DNA of 64,000 bases from Torymus aiolomorphi (taxonomy: Eukaryota; Arthropoda; Insecta; Hymenoptera; Torymidae). The notes beneath the pieces are model-generated. The model worked only from the letters and a program-made list of their open reading frames with translations, had not been told where the DNA came from and ran no database searches. A program made the position numbers and the translations under genes. The number at the start of each line of letters is the position of its first letter. Within the stretch, counting starts at the first letter, position 1. Below are positions 1 to 12,599 of this stretch, piece by piece. The DNA lies in NCBI GenBank assembly GCA_036365515.1, contig CM070877.1:16758201-16822200 (forward strand). The letters run 5' to 3'.

Positions 1-795
1 CATTTGGTACATTTCGGTACGTTTTGATTAAGATTCGGACATTTGTACGGGGTCGTACCTAAACGTACCGAATCGTACGGGAATGTATGTCAGAGTACTC
101 GAAGGTACAGCCTCGTACATAAACTTACAGTAACTTACATATGCTGAGAAAAATTATTTTTTGTCTCCAAAAATTTCTTGCCTAAGCATACCGAAACGTA
201 CCCAAACGTACCAAAACATGCGGAAACGTACCTCAGCGTACAAAAACGTACGAAAATGTACATCAATGTACATGAATATACGGTATTATAAAGAAAATTA
301 TGAGAACTTGAAATATACTGGAAAATATTTGTCATTTCAAAAGTTTTTGTAGAATACAAATTTTCGTAAAATATTACATTTTACAATTCCGTACGTTTGC
401 GTATGTTATCGCATGTTTCTGTAAGGTCACGTATGTTGTTGTACATTGCTTTACGTTTTCGTACGTTTTGGTACATGGCAGTAGGTTTCGGTATGTTTCG
501 GTACGTTTCGGTACGTTTCGGTACGTTTCGGTGCATTTCGGTACAAAAATATTTGCATATTGATACATTTATATGGTACATACAAGTATGTTTCCGTTCA
601 TTTTCGTACGTACAAGTATGTCACTGTGCGTCACCGTACGTTTCTGCAAGTTTACGTACGATTCGATACGATTTGGTACGTTTTGGTAGATTATCGTATA
701 AAATGTCCGAATCTTAATCAAAATGTACCGAAACGTACCAAATCGTACGGAAAGGTACAGAAACATAGCGACACATAAAGCAACGTGCCGAAACA
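1..795. repeat. Foldback array of ~10-bp GTAC-centred units
   Basis: Dozens of degenerate units of the form GTACGTTTCG, spaced mostly 10-11 bp. Orientation switches: GTACGTTTTG at 1-50, AAACGTACC at 60-260, GTACGTTTCG at 380-700, then AAACGTACC at 720-795. Positions 1-45 match the reverse complement of about 703-748, so the whole block is an imperfect palindrome centred near 374. The left end may be cut by the window. Short frames on both strands are artefacts of the repeat. Confidence 0.8.
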
Positions 796-799
796 TACG

Positions 800-2640
800 A
801 TAATTTACATTGTAGTACCGTTTATTTTTTCCATTCGGGAGTGGATAGAAAACTTGTCTATGTCACAACTTAAAAGTCAACATAAACTTGCATTTCAAAT
901 ACTTACTCGAGTCGGTGTGAAAAATGGTAAGTCGAGACGAGACAGTATCATATAGACCATGGTCTTCCTCGGCTCACGCCTCTAAAACCTACTAAAAAAA
1001 ATAAAAACATCGGGCTTGCGCATGCGTATAAGCGTCATTTCTACCGAGACAGCTCTGTGTCGTCATTTAATTGGTGTATGTCGCGCCGACACACTCACAA
1101 GAATCAGGGCCCAGTTCCCGGCATCTGCTTTTACCATGCACTGTTTGGAGATAAAGCGCACAAGTGTACTAGCAGTCAGTGAAAGATGGCGGCGAAATTT
1201 CATTCAAAAAAATGAGTGTCGAGAAAATAAAATGTATAAAAAATTAGTAAATAATTGAATGTAAATACAATAGAATAAGATGTAAATTGCAATTTGTTAT
1301 TGCATATTTTTCTGCCGTTTTTTCTTACTTAATAATTAAATAAAACTTTATTCTTTTTTATTTTGCAACCCCTTCATCTCCTTTCTCAAATTTTTAATTA
1401 TTGTCTTTGATTATTTTACTCAACATTGTATTTAATTTTCAATAACCTTTAGAGATAATATACAATTAAAATTAAAAAATTGAAAAATTTTAATATTTAA
1501 TAAAATAACTTAAATATTTCGAATTTACTATTAAACTAAAATAAAGAATTTTTTAAATTACATAAAAAAAGTTGTTTCGCTGTCCAAACAAACGATTCAA
1601 ATATGTTTTCTACTTGGATAATTATTTAAAATATATATTTTATAATAATTTTATACGTATTTTTTGTATAGATACAGTATGTTGTAATCGTTTTTCTAAT
1701 TTTTTATAATTTTTATTAAAGTTTACCATAGCATTAATAATTACTGATAAGATACTAAAATCCAGCTTCAAATGTGTCATTTGCTGAGTACGACCTAGAA
1801 CTATGATACAACTCGAGGCTAATACATTGTTTACTTTGACTGTAGAGGCGGATATTATTTCGCGTGCATGTATATTAATTATATCATCTTAAATATCATG
1901 ATACTTTCAATTAAACAAATTCAACTATAACCATAGCAACGCTTCTACTTTTGTTTTTTCGAAATAGCAATGAAATTGCGCAGTAGCCAACGTCCACGAG
2001 ATAGCCTTTTCGCTACCTTCGCGCCGTGGTCTCGTCTTTTATCGACTCATGTTCTAATCGGCGGCGAGACAAAATGCGGCCCCATGAAGTCCTTTTTTCT
2101 TTATGTGCACGCGGCTTGTGCCAACAATTTAAATCATAATCAGAAGAATATCAGTATTTGCTATATATAAAAATAGCATTATTTTTAAATTAATCTGTTT
2201 TTAGGCACGACCGCTACTCGGGAGAGCCTTATAATTTCACCAGAGCGAAAATTGTAAGAATTCAAATACTGAAAAATTAATGTGTAAAAACCATGTTCCA
2301 CTCAGAGCGAGTGCGTTTTAAGCGTTTTCTGAGATGTATGTCTGTACGTCCGTATGTACTCAAGTTTCTCGATTATCTCAATGAATTTTCGATCGATTTC
2401 ATCGGGATTGCGGGAAAATACTCCTCTAATTATACCTAAGTGCTGGTTCTATATTGAGATAGATCGATGACAAATTTTTCAAATGCGAGCACAAAGAAAT
2501 ATCTCAAAAAATCGATTTTTAAGCCTAATGTCTAGAAAAATTAATTTTAAGCTAATATGTACAGGCCTATCTGCTAAAACTAATTAAAATACAGCTTTTT
2601 TATGTTGAACACTTTTTTGTACGAGCAATATTTGCCAAGA
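800..2640. other. AT-rich sequence without a recognisable gene
   Basis: No coding signal. A more GC-rich patch at 1010-1200 contains AAGATGGCGGC at 1184-1194, a motif typical of YY1/PHO sites near start sites. The remainder is AT-rich. Frames at 1016-1258 and 1970-2170 have no recognisable product. Confidence 0.4.
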
Positions 2641-2654
2641 TAACTGCGAAAAAC

Positions 2655-3260
2655 GGCCAAAAATGGTCAAAAATGAATGATTTTCGGCTATAACTTCTCA
2701 GGATTTGATTTTACACAAAAATGTTAAATACAAAAGTTGTAGACAATATTGAAACAAAACTTTTTCCCATTTAACATTTTTGTGTAAAACCAATTCCTGA
2801 CGAATTAGACTTATAAAAACGATTTTAAACGTCAAAACATTCATAAAATGGACGATTTCGGCTAAAACTTGACAGGATTTGATTTTACACAAACATGTTC
2901 AATACAAAAGTTCTACATAATATTTAATCAAAACTTTTTCCCATTTAACATTTTCATATAAAATGGATTCCTGACCGCTTAAACCTATAAAAACGATTTT
3001 TAATGCCTAAATACACCTGAAATAGTCGATTTTCCCTTATCATACAAGAATTTGACTTTCAATAAAACTATTAAATACAAAGCATGTAGATATAGTTTAA
3101 ACAAAACTTATTCCCAATTAACATTTTTATGTACAATAATTACTGGATCATCTAAACGTATAAACATGATTTTTAATACCCCAATACACGTATAGTGAAT
3201 TTTCGCTTATTATTTCACAGAATTAGATTTACACAGAAGTATTCGATACAATAGCTCTAA
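2655..3260. repeat. Tandem ~173-bp repeat, about four decaying copies
   Basis: Blocks starting near 2700, 2875, 3048 and 3219 share AGGATTTGATTTTACACAAA, CAAAACTTTTTCCCATTTAA and CCTATAAAAACGATTTTTAA in the same order. Spacing is 172-175 bp, and similarity falls off from the first two to the last copy. No coding potential. Confidence 0.8.
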
Positions 3261-3914
3261 ATAAGATGGAAAAAATCGACATAACATTCCAAAGATAATA
3301 TATAATTACAAAAACATAATAATAAGATACAAAATTACATTTGATTACAATATTCAATGGGATAAACACATTGGAAGAATAATTAAAGAAACAAAATATC
3401 TATTTCCCTGTTTTCTACAAAAAGATTTTTAATAACAAATTTAAAAAATTTGATATAAGATTACCCAGCTTAACCTACTATGTTCCCAGGACATAAGCGA
3501 TTGAACTAAAAGAATCAAAATTGTGTAATATTATATAAGTACATGTTAAAGGAATATCATATATACAAAAAAAACTTTTGTGTAATGTACGAGCTATAAA
3601 TGTTGTAATATGGTAAATTTCAATGCATAAAGAATGCAATGTTCTAGCTGACTCAGTCTTACAGCATGTAGAAAACTATTAAATAGGCAAGTCTCACTGG
3701 GTAGAAGTCTGCGAAATACATAATGATGTATTTTAATACAACAGATACCCTGAAGCGAGTTCTTACACCCTGACTAAACTTAGAAATTAAATAGACGAGC
3801 TAATATTACCAGGGACAACTACCTACCCTTACCGCATTTAACAACACACACAGCACTTATATAATATTTCCCAGTTCCTATTACCTATCCCCTCACACTT
3901 TAAAGCACTAACAC

Positions 3915-4640
3915 TCGAAGATCACTTAGCACTGCAGAAGTTGCAAAATAGGGCTGGACGGTCTAGGCTGGCACTACTCCATGGATGCCAGTCTGCTGAG
4001 AATCATCTAACAGCGATCCACTGTGTCAGTAACCACACCACCTAGGAGGAAAGTACTGACAGAGACCGTCAATTGTGTTTCAATGTCAGGGACTGCCTCA
4101 GCCTAGGGATCAGCAAAGCGCATGAACAGCAGATCAGTCCCTATTCTGGGGGACAAGCGAGGAGAGTTGAGCACCTAAAAACCACATATGACTAATAAAT
4201 AGATGACTCAGAAAAACATACCATACAAAAGAAAAGTCTGCAGCAATGGCTGTTGTTCGCTCACTGTACCAGCTTCCTGTAACAACTAGAGGGGAAGAAC
4301 TGGTGGAGACCTTAAACTGTTGTTTCACTGAAGATGCTGAAGACACAAGCAGCAGCTTAACTGTACACATAGTCACTAGTGTAAGAGCCAAATAAGGAAA
4401 GTTGAGCACCTAAAAACCACATATAATTAATAAATAGATGACTCAGACAACATTTACACACCCAAGAAACAGTCTGCAGCAGTGCCCGTCGTTTACACTA
4501 CTCTCGCTGCCACAGATACCTGCAACAAGCGAAAGTACCATCAGCTCACCCATCAGAGAGGTTAGGAACGAGAAAATGCTTACTAAAGCTGTTCTCGCCG
4601 CTGACACACTGCCTTCCCATCTCCGACGAATCATCGACAA
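3915..4640. repeat. Tandem ~240-bp repeat, about three copies
   Basis: The segment AGTTGAGCACCTAAAAACCA recurs at 4165 and 4402 (237 bp apart), with matching downstream AATAAATAGATGACTCAGA and GTCTGCAGCA. An earlier, more diverged copy is suggested by AGAGACCGTCAATTGTGTTT near 4060, matching GGAGACCTTAAACTGTTGTT near 4306. Small frames on both strands here show no known product. Confidence 0.7.
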
Positions 4641-5279
4641 TCGACGAACACGATGAAAGGGCGAACACGATTCACCAGGGCGGCATACTACAGCAGCCAC
4701 AGTCATCGCTGGGGACGCCGGGAGCCAGACGATTCAATTGTTGACAACACACACCATGGACACATGTGCGCCACGGCTGACGGCACGCCACCGGCCACAC
4801 TACCAACGAATATAGACGCATATAGAAGCGTACGGCTTAAGAAACTTTTGGACGAAGTCACTGGATAACAAGCCGATTAGTTCTGTTATCCATCCGTGAG
4901 ATGGTGCTGACTGCCGCCCAATATATATAGATATATAAGCCTGTATAAGAAGAGTATATATAGATATACACGTGTATTTAAGATATCAGACTAATAAAAT
5001 AATTGTTAATGAATTAAAATAAAATGTTATTTTACAAATTATTATTGTTTTGATTTATTTAAAAGATTTTACTGCATTTAAAATAATATAAACTATTCTA
5101 TGAAACTGGGTAATGTAATGTTTTTGTTTCGGCAATCGCGCGGGAAGCGTGTAATAAGGCGGGAGTGTCTTTCTGACAGCGGAGGCAGGAGTGTTGCAGT
5201 TCCGACTGCGTCTTTCACTTCAAGGGTCTTGACTTTCTTTTAAAGTATTTTTATATTAGTTTTTTGAGAAATTTGAGTC

Positions 5280-5380
5280 ATGGCACCATCTCGAGCACGT
5301 TGTGCGTATGAAGGATGCACAAACACGAAGGCGAAAAACCCTACACTGATTTTTCATCGCTTTCCAAAGGATGAAGAACG
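5280..5380 (+). CDS. THAP-domain first exon (partial)
   Basis: Starting at ATG 5280 it reads MAPSRARCAYEGCTN, then NPTLIFHRFPKDEER, with a possible donor at 5381 (CGGTTAGA); without splicing the frame stops at 5397-5399. C-x4-C followed by FHRFPKD is the signature of the THAP zinc-binding DNA-binding domain; the C-x2-H half would be in the next exon, which I could not find. It lies in the 3.4 kb element with inverted ends, so it is probably the start of a transposase gene or relic. A host THAP gene captured by the element is less likely. Confidence 0.7.
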
Positions 5381-7479
5381 GTTAGATTGTTTTGATTAAC
5401 TTTTTCTTTATAATGAATAGTTTTATATTAAATAAATTGAAATTGTTATTATCAAACATTGATTGATAATCTTTAGAGTTATTTTGGGCGAGACCTGGCA
5501 AACAATTATTGAAATTATTATTATAGGTTATATTTCTGAGCTAATAATAAATTAATTAAATAATAAATTAACTTTAAAATAATTTTAATTATTTAGCTAC
5601 TAAATTTATTTTCTTTTTATTTTTTGTAATAATGAAACCATTTAAATTTGACAAATTTTTGTTGTAAGTGTGTGTGTATAGGGTGACTATACCAGTATTG
5701 GAACAGTCACCAGTTAACAAACATTTTCTTTTTATATATGAATTGTATATTTAACATGACGATAATTTTCGAATCCTTGAAAATTTTTATTTCATTTTAT
5801 ATATGATGTAATTAATAGATGTGCAAATTTTATCAAGATCGTGTTACTTTTTGACATATGTGATATTTAAAAGTTGTTGTTTTTGTTGTACAGTAACAAT
5901 GGAAGGAAATTGGTTTAACGTTTTTAAATTTTATGATTTTTGTAATTTTATGAGACAATCGAGATGAAAATTTTAATTTGCAATTTTTCAATAATGTTTT
6001 TTACGTATCTACATAACATTCCTTTACATACACGCTCATATAAACGACATATGAAAATAATTTTTTTTTTTCTTAACTATTGTCACTATGACTTCTGGAC
6101 CATCATATGGCGCGTTTTTTATACGAAACCTGAACGCTGATTTGCTATTTAATGGATTTATTGTTCGACGTTAAATTGGTGCTATTATTTAAAATATAGG
6201 CATTAAAAATTAATAAGAGAGATAAGTAGATTAATTTTATGGAATCCACGAGTTACTGAATTGTCAGCAGTTTTTTTTTCACAAATCTGTACTTTCAATC
6301 TGCTTCTTAAGACTTTATTACGCTGAATTAGTGCCAGACATCGTTGTGTATTTTAATTTTTGCTTCCTCTTAGAGGAAGCTATGTAATACTAAAATTTTA
6401 AGTTTCTTTAAATTGCTCTAGAAATATGACTAAAGGTGTTCGTTGTCGAGTTCTTTCGGCAAAATAATTGGTCCATAAATTTCAGAGATATTTGAGGTAA
6501 AAATTAAAAAAATTTTTTTTTAAATCGTAATTTTTCGAGAACGGTTCGATGAATCAGCTCCAGATTTCTAGACAATTTTGTATGTGATATAGATATTATG
6601 TATGTGAATTTTCATCAAGATCGTACAATTACTTTTTGATATTCAAAATTTTCCTATTTTACAAAGTAATTTTCTTTGTCGCCTGATAACAAGAGAAAAC
6701 TTGTTTTAATTTCTTTAAAATTTGGCGGAGATGTAGAGTGTATATTATTTATTATATGTGTTTTTAGAGTAAAAGAATTCGTTTATGAATTTCAGAGATA
6801 TTCGAGGTTAAAACTGATTTAGCCCTCTTTTCAAATCGTAATTTTTCGGGTATATCTATACTAGAAAATGGAAATGACACGTGCTATGCGAGCGCGTTTT
6901 TCACTTACTTTTGTTTTTTATTGAGGTTAATTTACAGCGCGCTTCGCCGATACATGAAATTAGCTAAATATGCTGGCGAATTAGAAGCCGAGAAATACGT
7001 TTAACAATACTTTTGACTGCACTTCGATATTAATCGCGTTTTCTCTTTTTTTATATTTTATTTGCACGATCAGTTCGTGTTCTATTGTGTTAAATTTTCA
7101 AATTTGCCTTTAAAAATTAATTAAATGAATCAATAAATTAATTTTGAGGAAGCCACGTGCCAATGAATTGGCAGCGGTTTTTAATTTATAAAACATCCGC
7201 TCGCCTACGCACGAAACTCATGTAGGTGGAAAAAGCGGGCCTGTTTGTTAAGGCCCCCGATACGTAAGCACGTGCACGCGTATGCACGCGTATGCATGCG
7301 TAAGATATTTAGTAATTGTCGATGCAGCCAACGTGATAAGGGAGTATGGTGCATCATGGAGCGCATCGTGGTGCGCGTTCAAACTGCGCGTTCCAAGCTG
7401 AATTTACTTTTAAAAATATAACTGATTATAAAGATTGAGTACTTACTTATGGTATGAGGGAGTTACGATGACAAAATAA

Positions 7480-7665
7480 CCCAAACGAATATTTAAATTA
7501 TTTTAGAACCCAAGTAGGCGGAGGATATGAGGTCCACGCATATAAGGGAATCATGTAGACATGAAAAATTAAGCCAAACGATTATTTAAACCCAATAGCC
7601 GGGGTATGCGAGGTGCACGCATATTAGGGAATAACGTAGACGTGCAACAATAAGCAAGACAACTA
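7480..7665. repeat. Two diverged copies of the 93-bp repeat of the 53.4 kb element
   Basis: AACCCAAGTAGGCGG, GAGGTCCACGCATATAAGGG and CAATAAGCAAGAC occur here in the same order as in the tandem array at 53.5-54.0 kb, with a spacing of about 82 bp between the two copies. It lies inside the P-like element and may be a nested insertion; I saw no inverted ends of its own. Confidence 0.65.
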
Positions 7666-7925
7666 TTTATTTTCTTGTATAACAATTTATATCTTTTTTT
7701 ATTTCTTTCAATTATTATTTTTTTAATCAAATAATTGTAAGAATTTATTAACTTTTAATAATATTTAATATAATTTATTTTTAAATTAAATTTTATTTAA
7801 TCATTATTAAATTGTTATTTATAATAAAATAATTTAGATGTAAAATTGCAAATCATCATGCAGTCATGTTTTACGGCGCTTGCGCCCGGATCATCGTGAA
7901 CGGCGCGGGCCGGCGGGCCGCGGAC

Positions 7926-8072
7926 GGGGGCCTTTCTACATATGCGTGTTCTGTGTGTTCTGTGTGTTCCCGACAAAGACAGATAGATCTGTTCCGTTTA
8001 TGTAAGACAGAGACAGACATAGAGAGAAGTTGTCTAGAACAGACAGAACACACATGTGTAGAAAGGGCCCGG
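7926..8072. repeat. Imperfect hairpin near the P-like element's right end
   Basis: GGGCCTTTCTACATATG at 7926 pairs with CACATGTGTAGAAAGGGCCC near 8053-8072, with further complementarity between TGTTCTGTGTGTTC and the AGACAGAACACAC stretch. Flanked by very GC-rich sequence. Confidence 0.55.
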
Positions 8073-8659
8073 CGCGCGCCCGAGCCGCCGAGCCGCAATT
8101 CGCAGAAGTGAGAAGAGAAGCATACAAAGTCAATGCTAGCGCCATCACTCGGTCAAGGCGGAACTAATTTTTTTTCGTCCTCGCCCCCCATCTGACGTAC
8201 GCTTCTATATGCGTCTATATTCGTTGACACTACTCAGCAGTAACAGAAAGCGCGCGCGATCATATATATAGATATATCTTATACCTCACGGTCGCACGAG
8301 TCGCATGTGTTTTTCCGCTGTTCTTGGTGTGCGAACGCAGCCTAGCCGAGGCACGGTAGTATACATAGATCCGGAAAGTGTGTACGACCGTGAGCCGAGG
8401 TACTTATAGCCGTTATGACTGCTGCAGTATAAGTATTCATGCACGCAGGTCGCAGGGCTAAGCCAGATTGCCGTTGCCGAATGCATCAGTATTGAGCACT
8501 CTCCTTCTGTTTTTCTCCTTTCCGCGGTATTAGTGTATATATATGCATATGTGCGGAAGTATTTTTTTGTAATTGAGATTGTATAGGTATATGTAGTTAG
8601 GAACACCAGTGAGTCCGTGAGCAGCTAGTTTTTTATTATTATTATATATTTAATTTTTT

Positions 8660-8840
8660 TTTTTATTATAAATATCGGAAGTATTGCAATTTTCGCTTTT
8701 ATAAAAATACAAGGTTCTCCTGAGTATTGCGGTCGTGCCTATTATGTAAAAACGAAGTTTTTACATAAGGAGCAGGTGTGTGTGGGGGTGGGGGGGATGG
8801 CGTGCCGAAGGCACGCTGGGGGGCACAGCCCCCCTAGTTA
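8660..8840. other. Stem-loops and G-rich tract
   Basis: Three short inverted repeats in a row: TATGTAAAAACGAAGTTTTTACATA-type stem at 8741-8766, GCGTGCC/GGCACGC at 8800-8817, and GGGGGGC/GCCCCCC at 8818-8836. A G-rich run between them (8777-8798) could form a quadruplex. No gene association seen. Confidence 0.5.
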
Positions 8841-9136
8841 TTTACAGTGTTATTTCGTTTATTTCTTTTCTTTTATTGGCCGAGCTTTAATTATTTCAAT
8901 TACTTATTCGTTTATTAATATGAACTAGAAACTTTACTTTAGCTCGATTTTTCTAACGAGATTAAAGTAGTCATAAGAAACTTTTGATTAATCGATATTT
9001 TATTTAGAATAACTAATAAGAGATACCTACTGTTGTGATTGTCTTTAATTATTTCGAAAAGAAATATATAGGCTCAAATACTGCAAGTACCCGGTATGTT
9101 AGTGAGGAACGATAGTTTCGCGGCGTTTATAATGTA

Positions 9137-10510
9137 CACGGAGAGAAATTTCTAACTAATAAACGCATCGACTTGAATCATGCGCGTTTCGAATTACATT
9201 TAACTAGCTGAAATAGTAAGAGCAGTGATAATAATCGCAAGGCGCGCGCGCCTTTTTCCCAAGAGGCTTGATGCGGTTTTATAGTATTATATCAGCTCGT
9301 TGCGAATCGTGGTCGCTGCGTCTCCATCCAGCGCGCAGGCGCACGTACTTGCTTCTCTCATTGGTTGAGAGCAGGCGCGCACGACACGCAGCGTACGCGC
9401 TGGATGTAGACGCAACCATCGCCCGTAATCGCATGAAAGTTGTTACCAAAATCGCACCCGGCTGTCTTGCCGGTCTTGCGAATGAGGCATAGGCGGGAGT
9501 TCCTAGAAGTTGGCTCCCCACATAAAAAATCATCATATATTGTTATATGATTCGATTGCGAGTAAAGAATGATTTTAAAAAATGCACTCTAGACGTTTGC
9601 GCGTGTTTTAGTTTTTTAGATAATAAAAAAAAAACATTCGGGTGCTAGAAAAATTACAAGTTTTAATTTTTTCATAAACAGATTGATAATGCGACAATTG
9701 TTTCAATGGTAATTGATAGTTTTCAAAACGCGCAAACAGCACCCGTAATTAGTTTTACAATAGACCTAATATTGATGTAATTATCAAAATCGATTATACT
9801 TTTAAAGAGATATAGTCTCTTTCATCAGAGTCTGGACAGCATGACTAAAGAAATAATATCTCTCTGTCTGCGTGGACATTATTAGTCAATAACAAGAGGA
9901 ATATTATTTCTTTAGTCAAGTACCCCAGTTTCTAACACTTCAATTCACGTGCGTGCGCATGATCAAATAGTCAATACATGAGCACCAGTCTGTGCGAGAC
10001 TGAGAAATTGAAACTTTTTTTATATAGCATAAATAATTGGCCTATGGTAAAACTAATTACGGGTGCTTTTTGCGCGTGTTGAAAACTACCATTGAAACAA
10101 TTGCTGTATTATCAATTTTTCTATGAAAAAATTGTAACTTATAATTTTTCTAGCATCCGACCATTTTTATTTATTACCTAAAAAATTAAAACACGCGCAA
10201 ACGTCTACTTTGCATTTTTAGTACGCACAATCGAATCATATAATATTTGATGATTTTTTTATCTGGGGAGCCAACTTCTAGGAGCTAGCGGCGGGGCTGC
10301 TTTTTCAGTATCAAGCGCGAGACATAAACGAATCAACTTCTAGCAAATACTACTAACAAATGCTTATTTGCTATCGGAGAGTGTCCTGCAAATAACGCTT
10401 GCTTTTGTTGCGTTAATGCCATCCGTTGCGCACTAAAATCGCAATCTAACAGCACGAACGAAAAAAAACAACACATTTCATACGAAAATCGTTAAAAATT
10501 TCTCTCCGTG
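9137..10510. mobile_element. CACGG-terminus element A (1374 bp) with internal long inverted repeat
   Basis: Ends CACGGAGAGAAATTT and AAATTTCTCTCCGTG, flanked by TA on both sides. Inside, 9496-9765 and 10035-10290 are a diverged inverted repeat of about 260 bp (TAGAAGTTGGCTCCCCA against TGGGGAGCCAACTTCTA), and a small hairpin (GACTAAAGAAATAATAT) occupies the centre. No transposase frame; non-autonomous. Confidence 0.7.
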
Positions 10511-11264
10511 TATGTAGACGCTGCGCTCGATGGGACGCCATATTATAAGCAAGTAAACAAATAAGGTCTGCAATCGAATTTTTCGAGAGATTGGCGGTAT
10601 TTTTAATAATTGAAATACACAGAACGATTTAGTAAAAAAAACACCCTCAAAAACAGTGTTACGTGTTTAGATGGAAGATGAAGATCCATCATGAAAAGTT
10701 TAGACTGTAGCATTTAATATTTATAATGTTAGCTCTAAGTCTATAAGTCTATAAGTTAAGCTAACACATTAGCTTAACTGGAAAAAATTTCAGAACCTTC
10801 GAGAGACTAGCCGAGGGATGAGGACGCTCCGTGATTTTCTACTCTGGCCTGGTTTGCATTCTATAATGTAATCTTTCCATCTTCTAAATTACATTGCATA
10901 TGGTAAACGACACTTATTAATTTACATTAATTCTGACATTAATTTTGAGAAAGAAAAATGAAACAGTCGATCCATCATGAAAATTCAAGACTTTAGCTTT
11001 TAATATTTATTATTGGATGTACTATATATAGTACTCTGATGATTTTTAGCAAAGAATCTTGTACGAATCACTATAGGCAATAAGTTTCTTTAACCAATTA
11101 AACGTTAGTATTTCCATTATCCAATCTTTATTTGCCTTTCAAGTTTCTACCAGATTTGAAGGATCAGTGCGACAAAAATAGACGCCTTCATTTAGGGACG
11201 CCGAGAGAAATCGGCATGAATTCTTTTAGCTGCTTAGTTACCCTCGCTCGGTTCTGCGCGTCTA

Positions 11265-11489
11265 AGGCAGAATCCACACTATACCCGTCCCCCCTAACCG
11301 TCGAATTTTCTTGTAGAGTTGGCTATCTCACAAAGTCTATGGTACTCTCATAGATCCGCTTTACATTTTCATTATCGATGTCTTCGAGGATCATAGACTT
11401 TGTGAGATAGTCAACTCTACAAGAAAGTTCAACAGGGGTACGGATACGGGGTACGGATAGGGAGGACGGGTATAGTGTGGATTCTGCCT
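11265..11489. mobile_element. 225-bp hairpin MITE
   Basis: Ends AGGCAGAATCCACACTATAC and the reverse complement, flanked by TA on each side (11263-11264, 11490-11491). The inner arms also pair (GTAGAGTTGGCTATCTCACA against TGTGAGATAGTCAACTCTAC). Classic non-autonomous hairpin with a TA duplication, compatible with a Tc1/mariner-type origin. Confidence 0.7.
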
Positions 11490-12599
11490 TACATATGGGA
11501 TTAACGTTACATGTGCAACGTTGCTTGCAGACGGCACAACGTTGCCAACCACGCTTGCGTTGCGAGAAATCGACCGCGCTCTTGATTTTCCTTTCGAAGC
11601 TTCTCAAAATTTCAATTATTGAACTTTTGAAATTTTTGAAATTTTAGAATGAACTGAATAGAGCCTAATGACTAATGCATGTTATAGCCATTCTGGTATT
11701 TATAGGATATGGAATTTGATTAAGTATATTACATTATTCAAATCCTATCCTACATGAATTAATTTATTTCCAATAACTAATGTTTATTTAAGGATTTTGT
11801 ATTTTTAACAGATATGGGGCCCTTTAGTAGGAGGCGACGCTAGCGCCAGAAGTGGTATTGAATTTTGACCAGGTGGCGAAAGTTGGAAACTTAAGTAGGA
11901 TGATTGAATGCATTGTCACTTTGTATAAGCTTACATAAAGGAAGAATAGTTTATATTGTATTTTATAGTTTTTATAACGTTTAACCTACATATTTTACGA
12001 TTAGAAGGATATTTATTAAAAAAAAAAAAAACAAAGAAAATTTAATACTACAAAAAGTAGTAAAAATGCCATTCCTATATGCATATATTGCATATGATGT
12101 ATCTTATCCTTTTCGCAGATTGTCGATTTTCACCATCATTTGAAAATTTAACATTGCTAAAAGAACGAAACATTTTTAAAAGCGTTTCAAAGGTTTCGTA
12201 CCATTCATAAAATTTGATTATCTTATTATTTATTAAAATTTGAAATACTAAACTCAAATTCATAAAAACTTAAATAAGAGCAAAACGATTAGTTTAGCCT
12301 TTATAAATTTTTTCATTTTCTATATATTTTTGAAATCAGTCTTTAGTTTCCAAATATGGAAAGAAAAATTAAATAATTATTTCACTTTGCATAAACTTTA
12401 ATCCTACTTAGAGTGCTAAAGTTACACTAACGATCAACAGAAGATAAACACTAAAATTAAAACACAACTGATAAATTATTTTTTTAAGAAATTTTTATTA
12501 ATAAAACGTAAACAAAATCTCAACTTGAAATCAAGATACTTAAATAACTATTATCGGTAGTAGTACGTAAGTGAATAATTTTTTTGTGTAATCGTACCT

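Larger units (their letters stand above)
4804..8226 (+). mobile_element. P-like (THAP) DNA transposon remnant, 3.4 kb
   Basis: The first 30 bp (4804-4833, starting CAACGAATATAGACGC) are the exact reverse complement of the last 30 bp (8197-8226). ACACTAC directly flanks both ends (4797-4803 and 8227-8233), a 7-bp target duplication. A THAP-domain exon starts 476 bp inside the left end. P-family transposons have about 31-bp inverted ends, 8-bp duplications and an N-terminal THAP domain, so this arrangement fits. The interior is AT-rich, has no long open frame and contains internal direct repeats (near 6230/7120 and 6490/6785), so it cannot encode a full transposase as it stands. Confidence 0.68.

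Noticed and set aside
374..717. Overlapping short frames on both strands in the first 800 bp
   Set aside because: They are translations of the 10-bp GTAC repeat and show its periodicity (repeated RFGTFRY-like patterns).
5400..7200. Remaining P-type transposase exons downstream of the THAP exon
   Set aside because: I looked for a C-x2-H continuation and any long frame on the plus strand and found none; the region is AT-rich with internal direct repeats.
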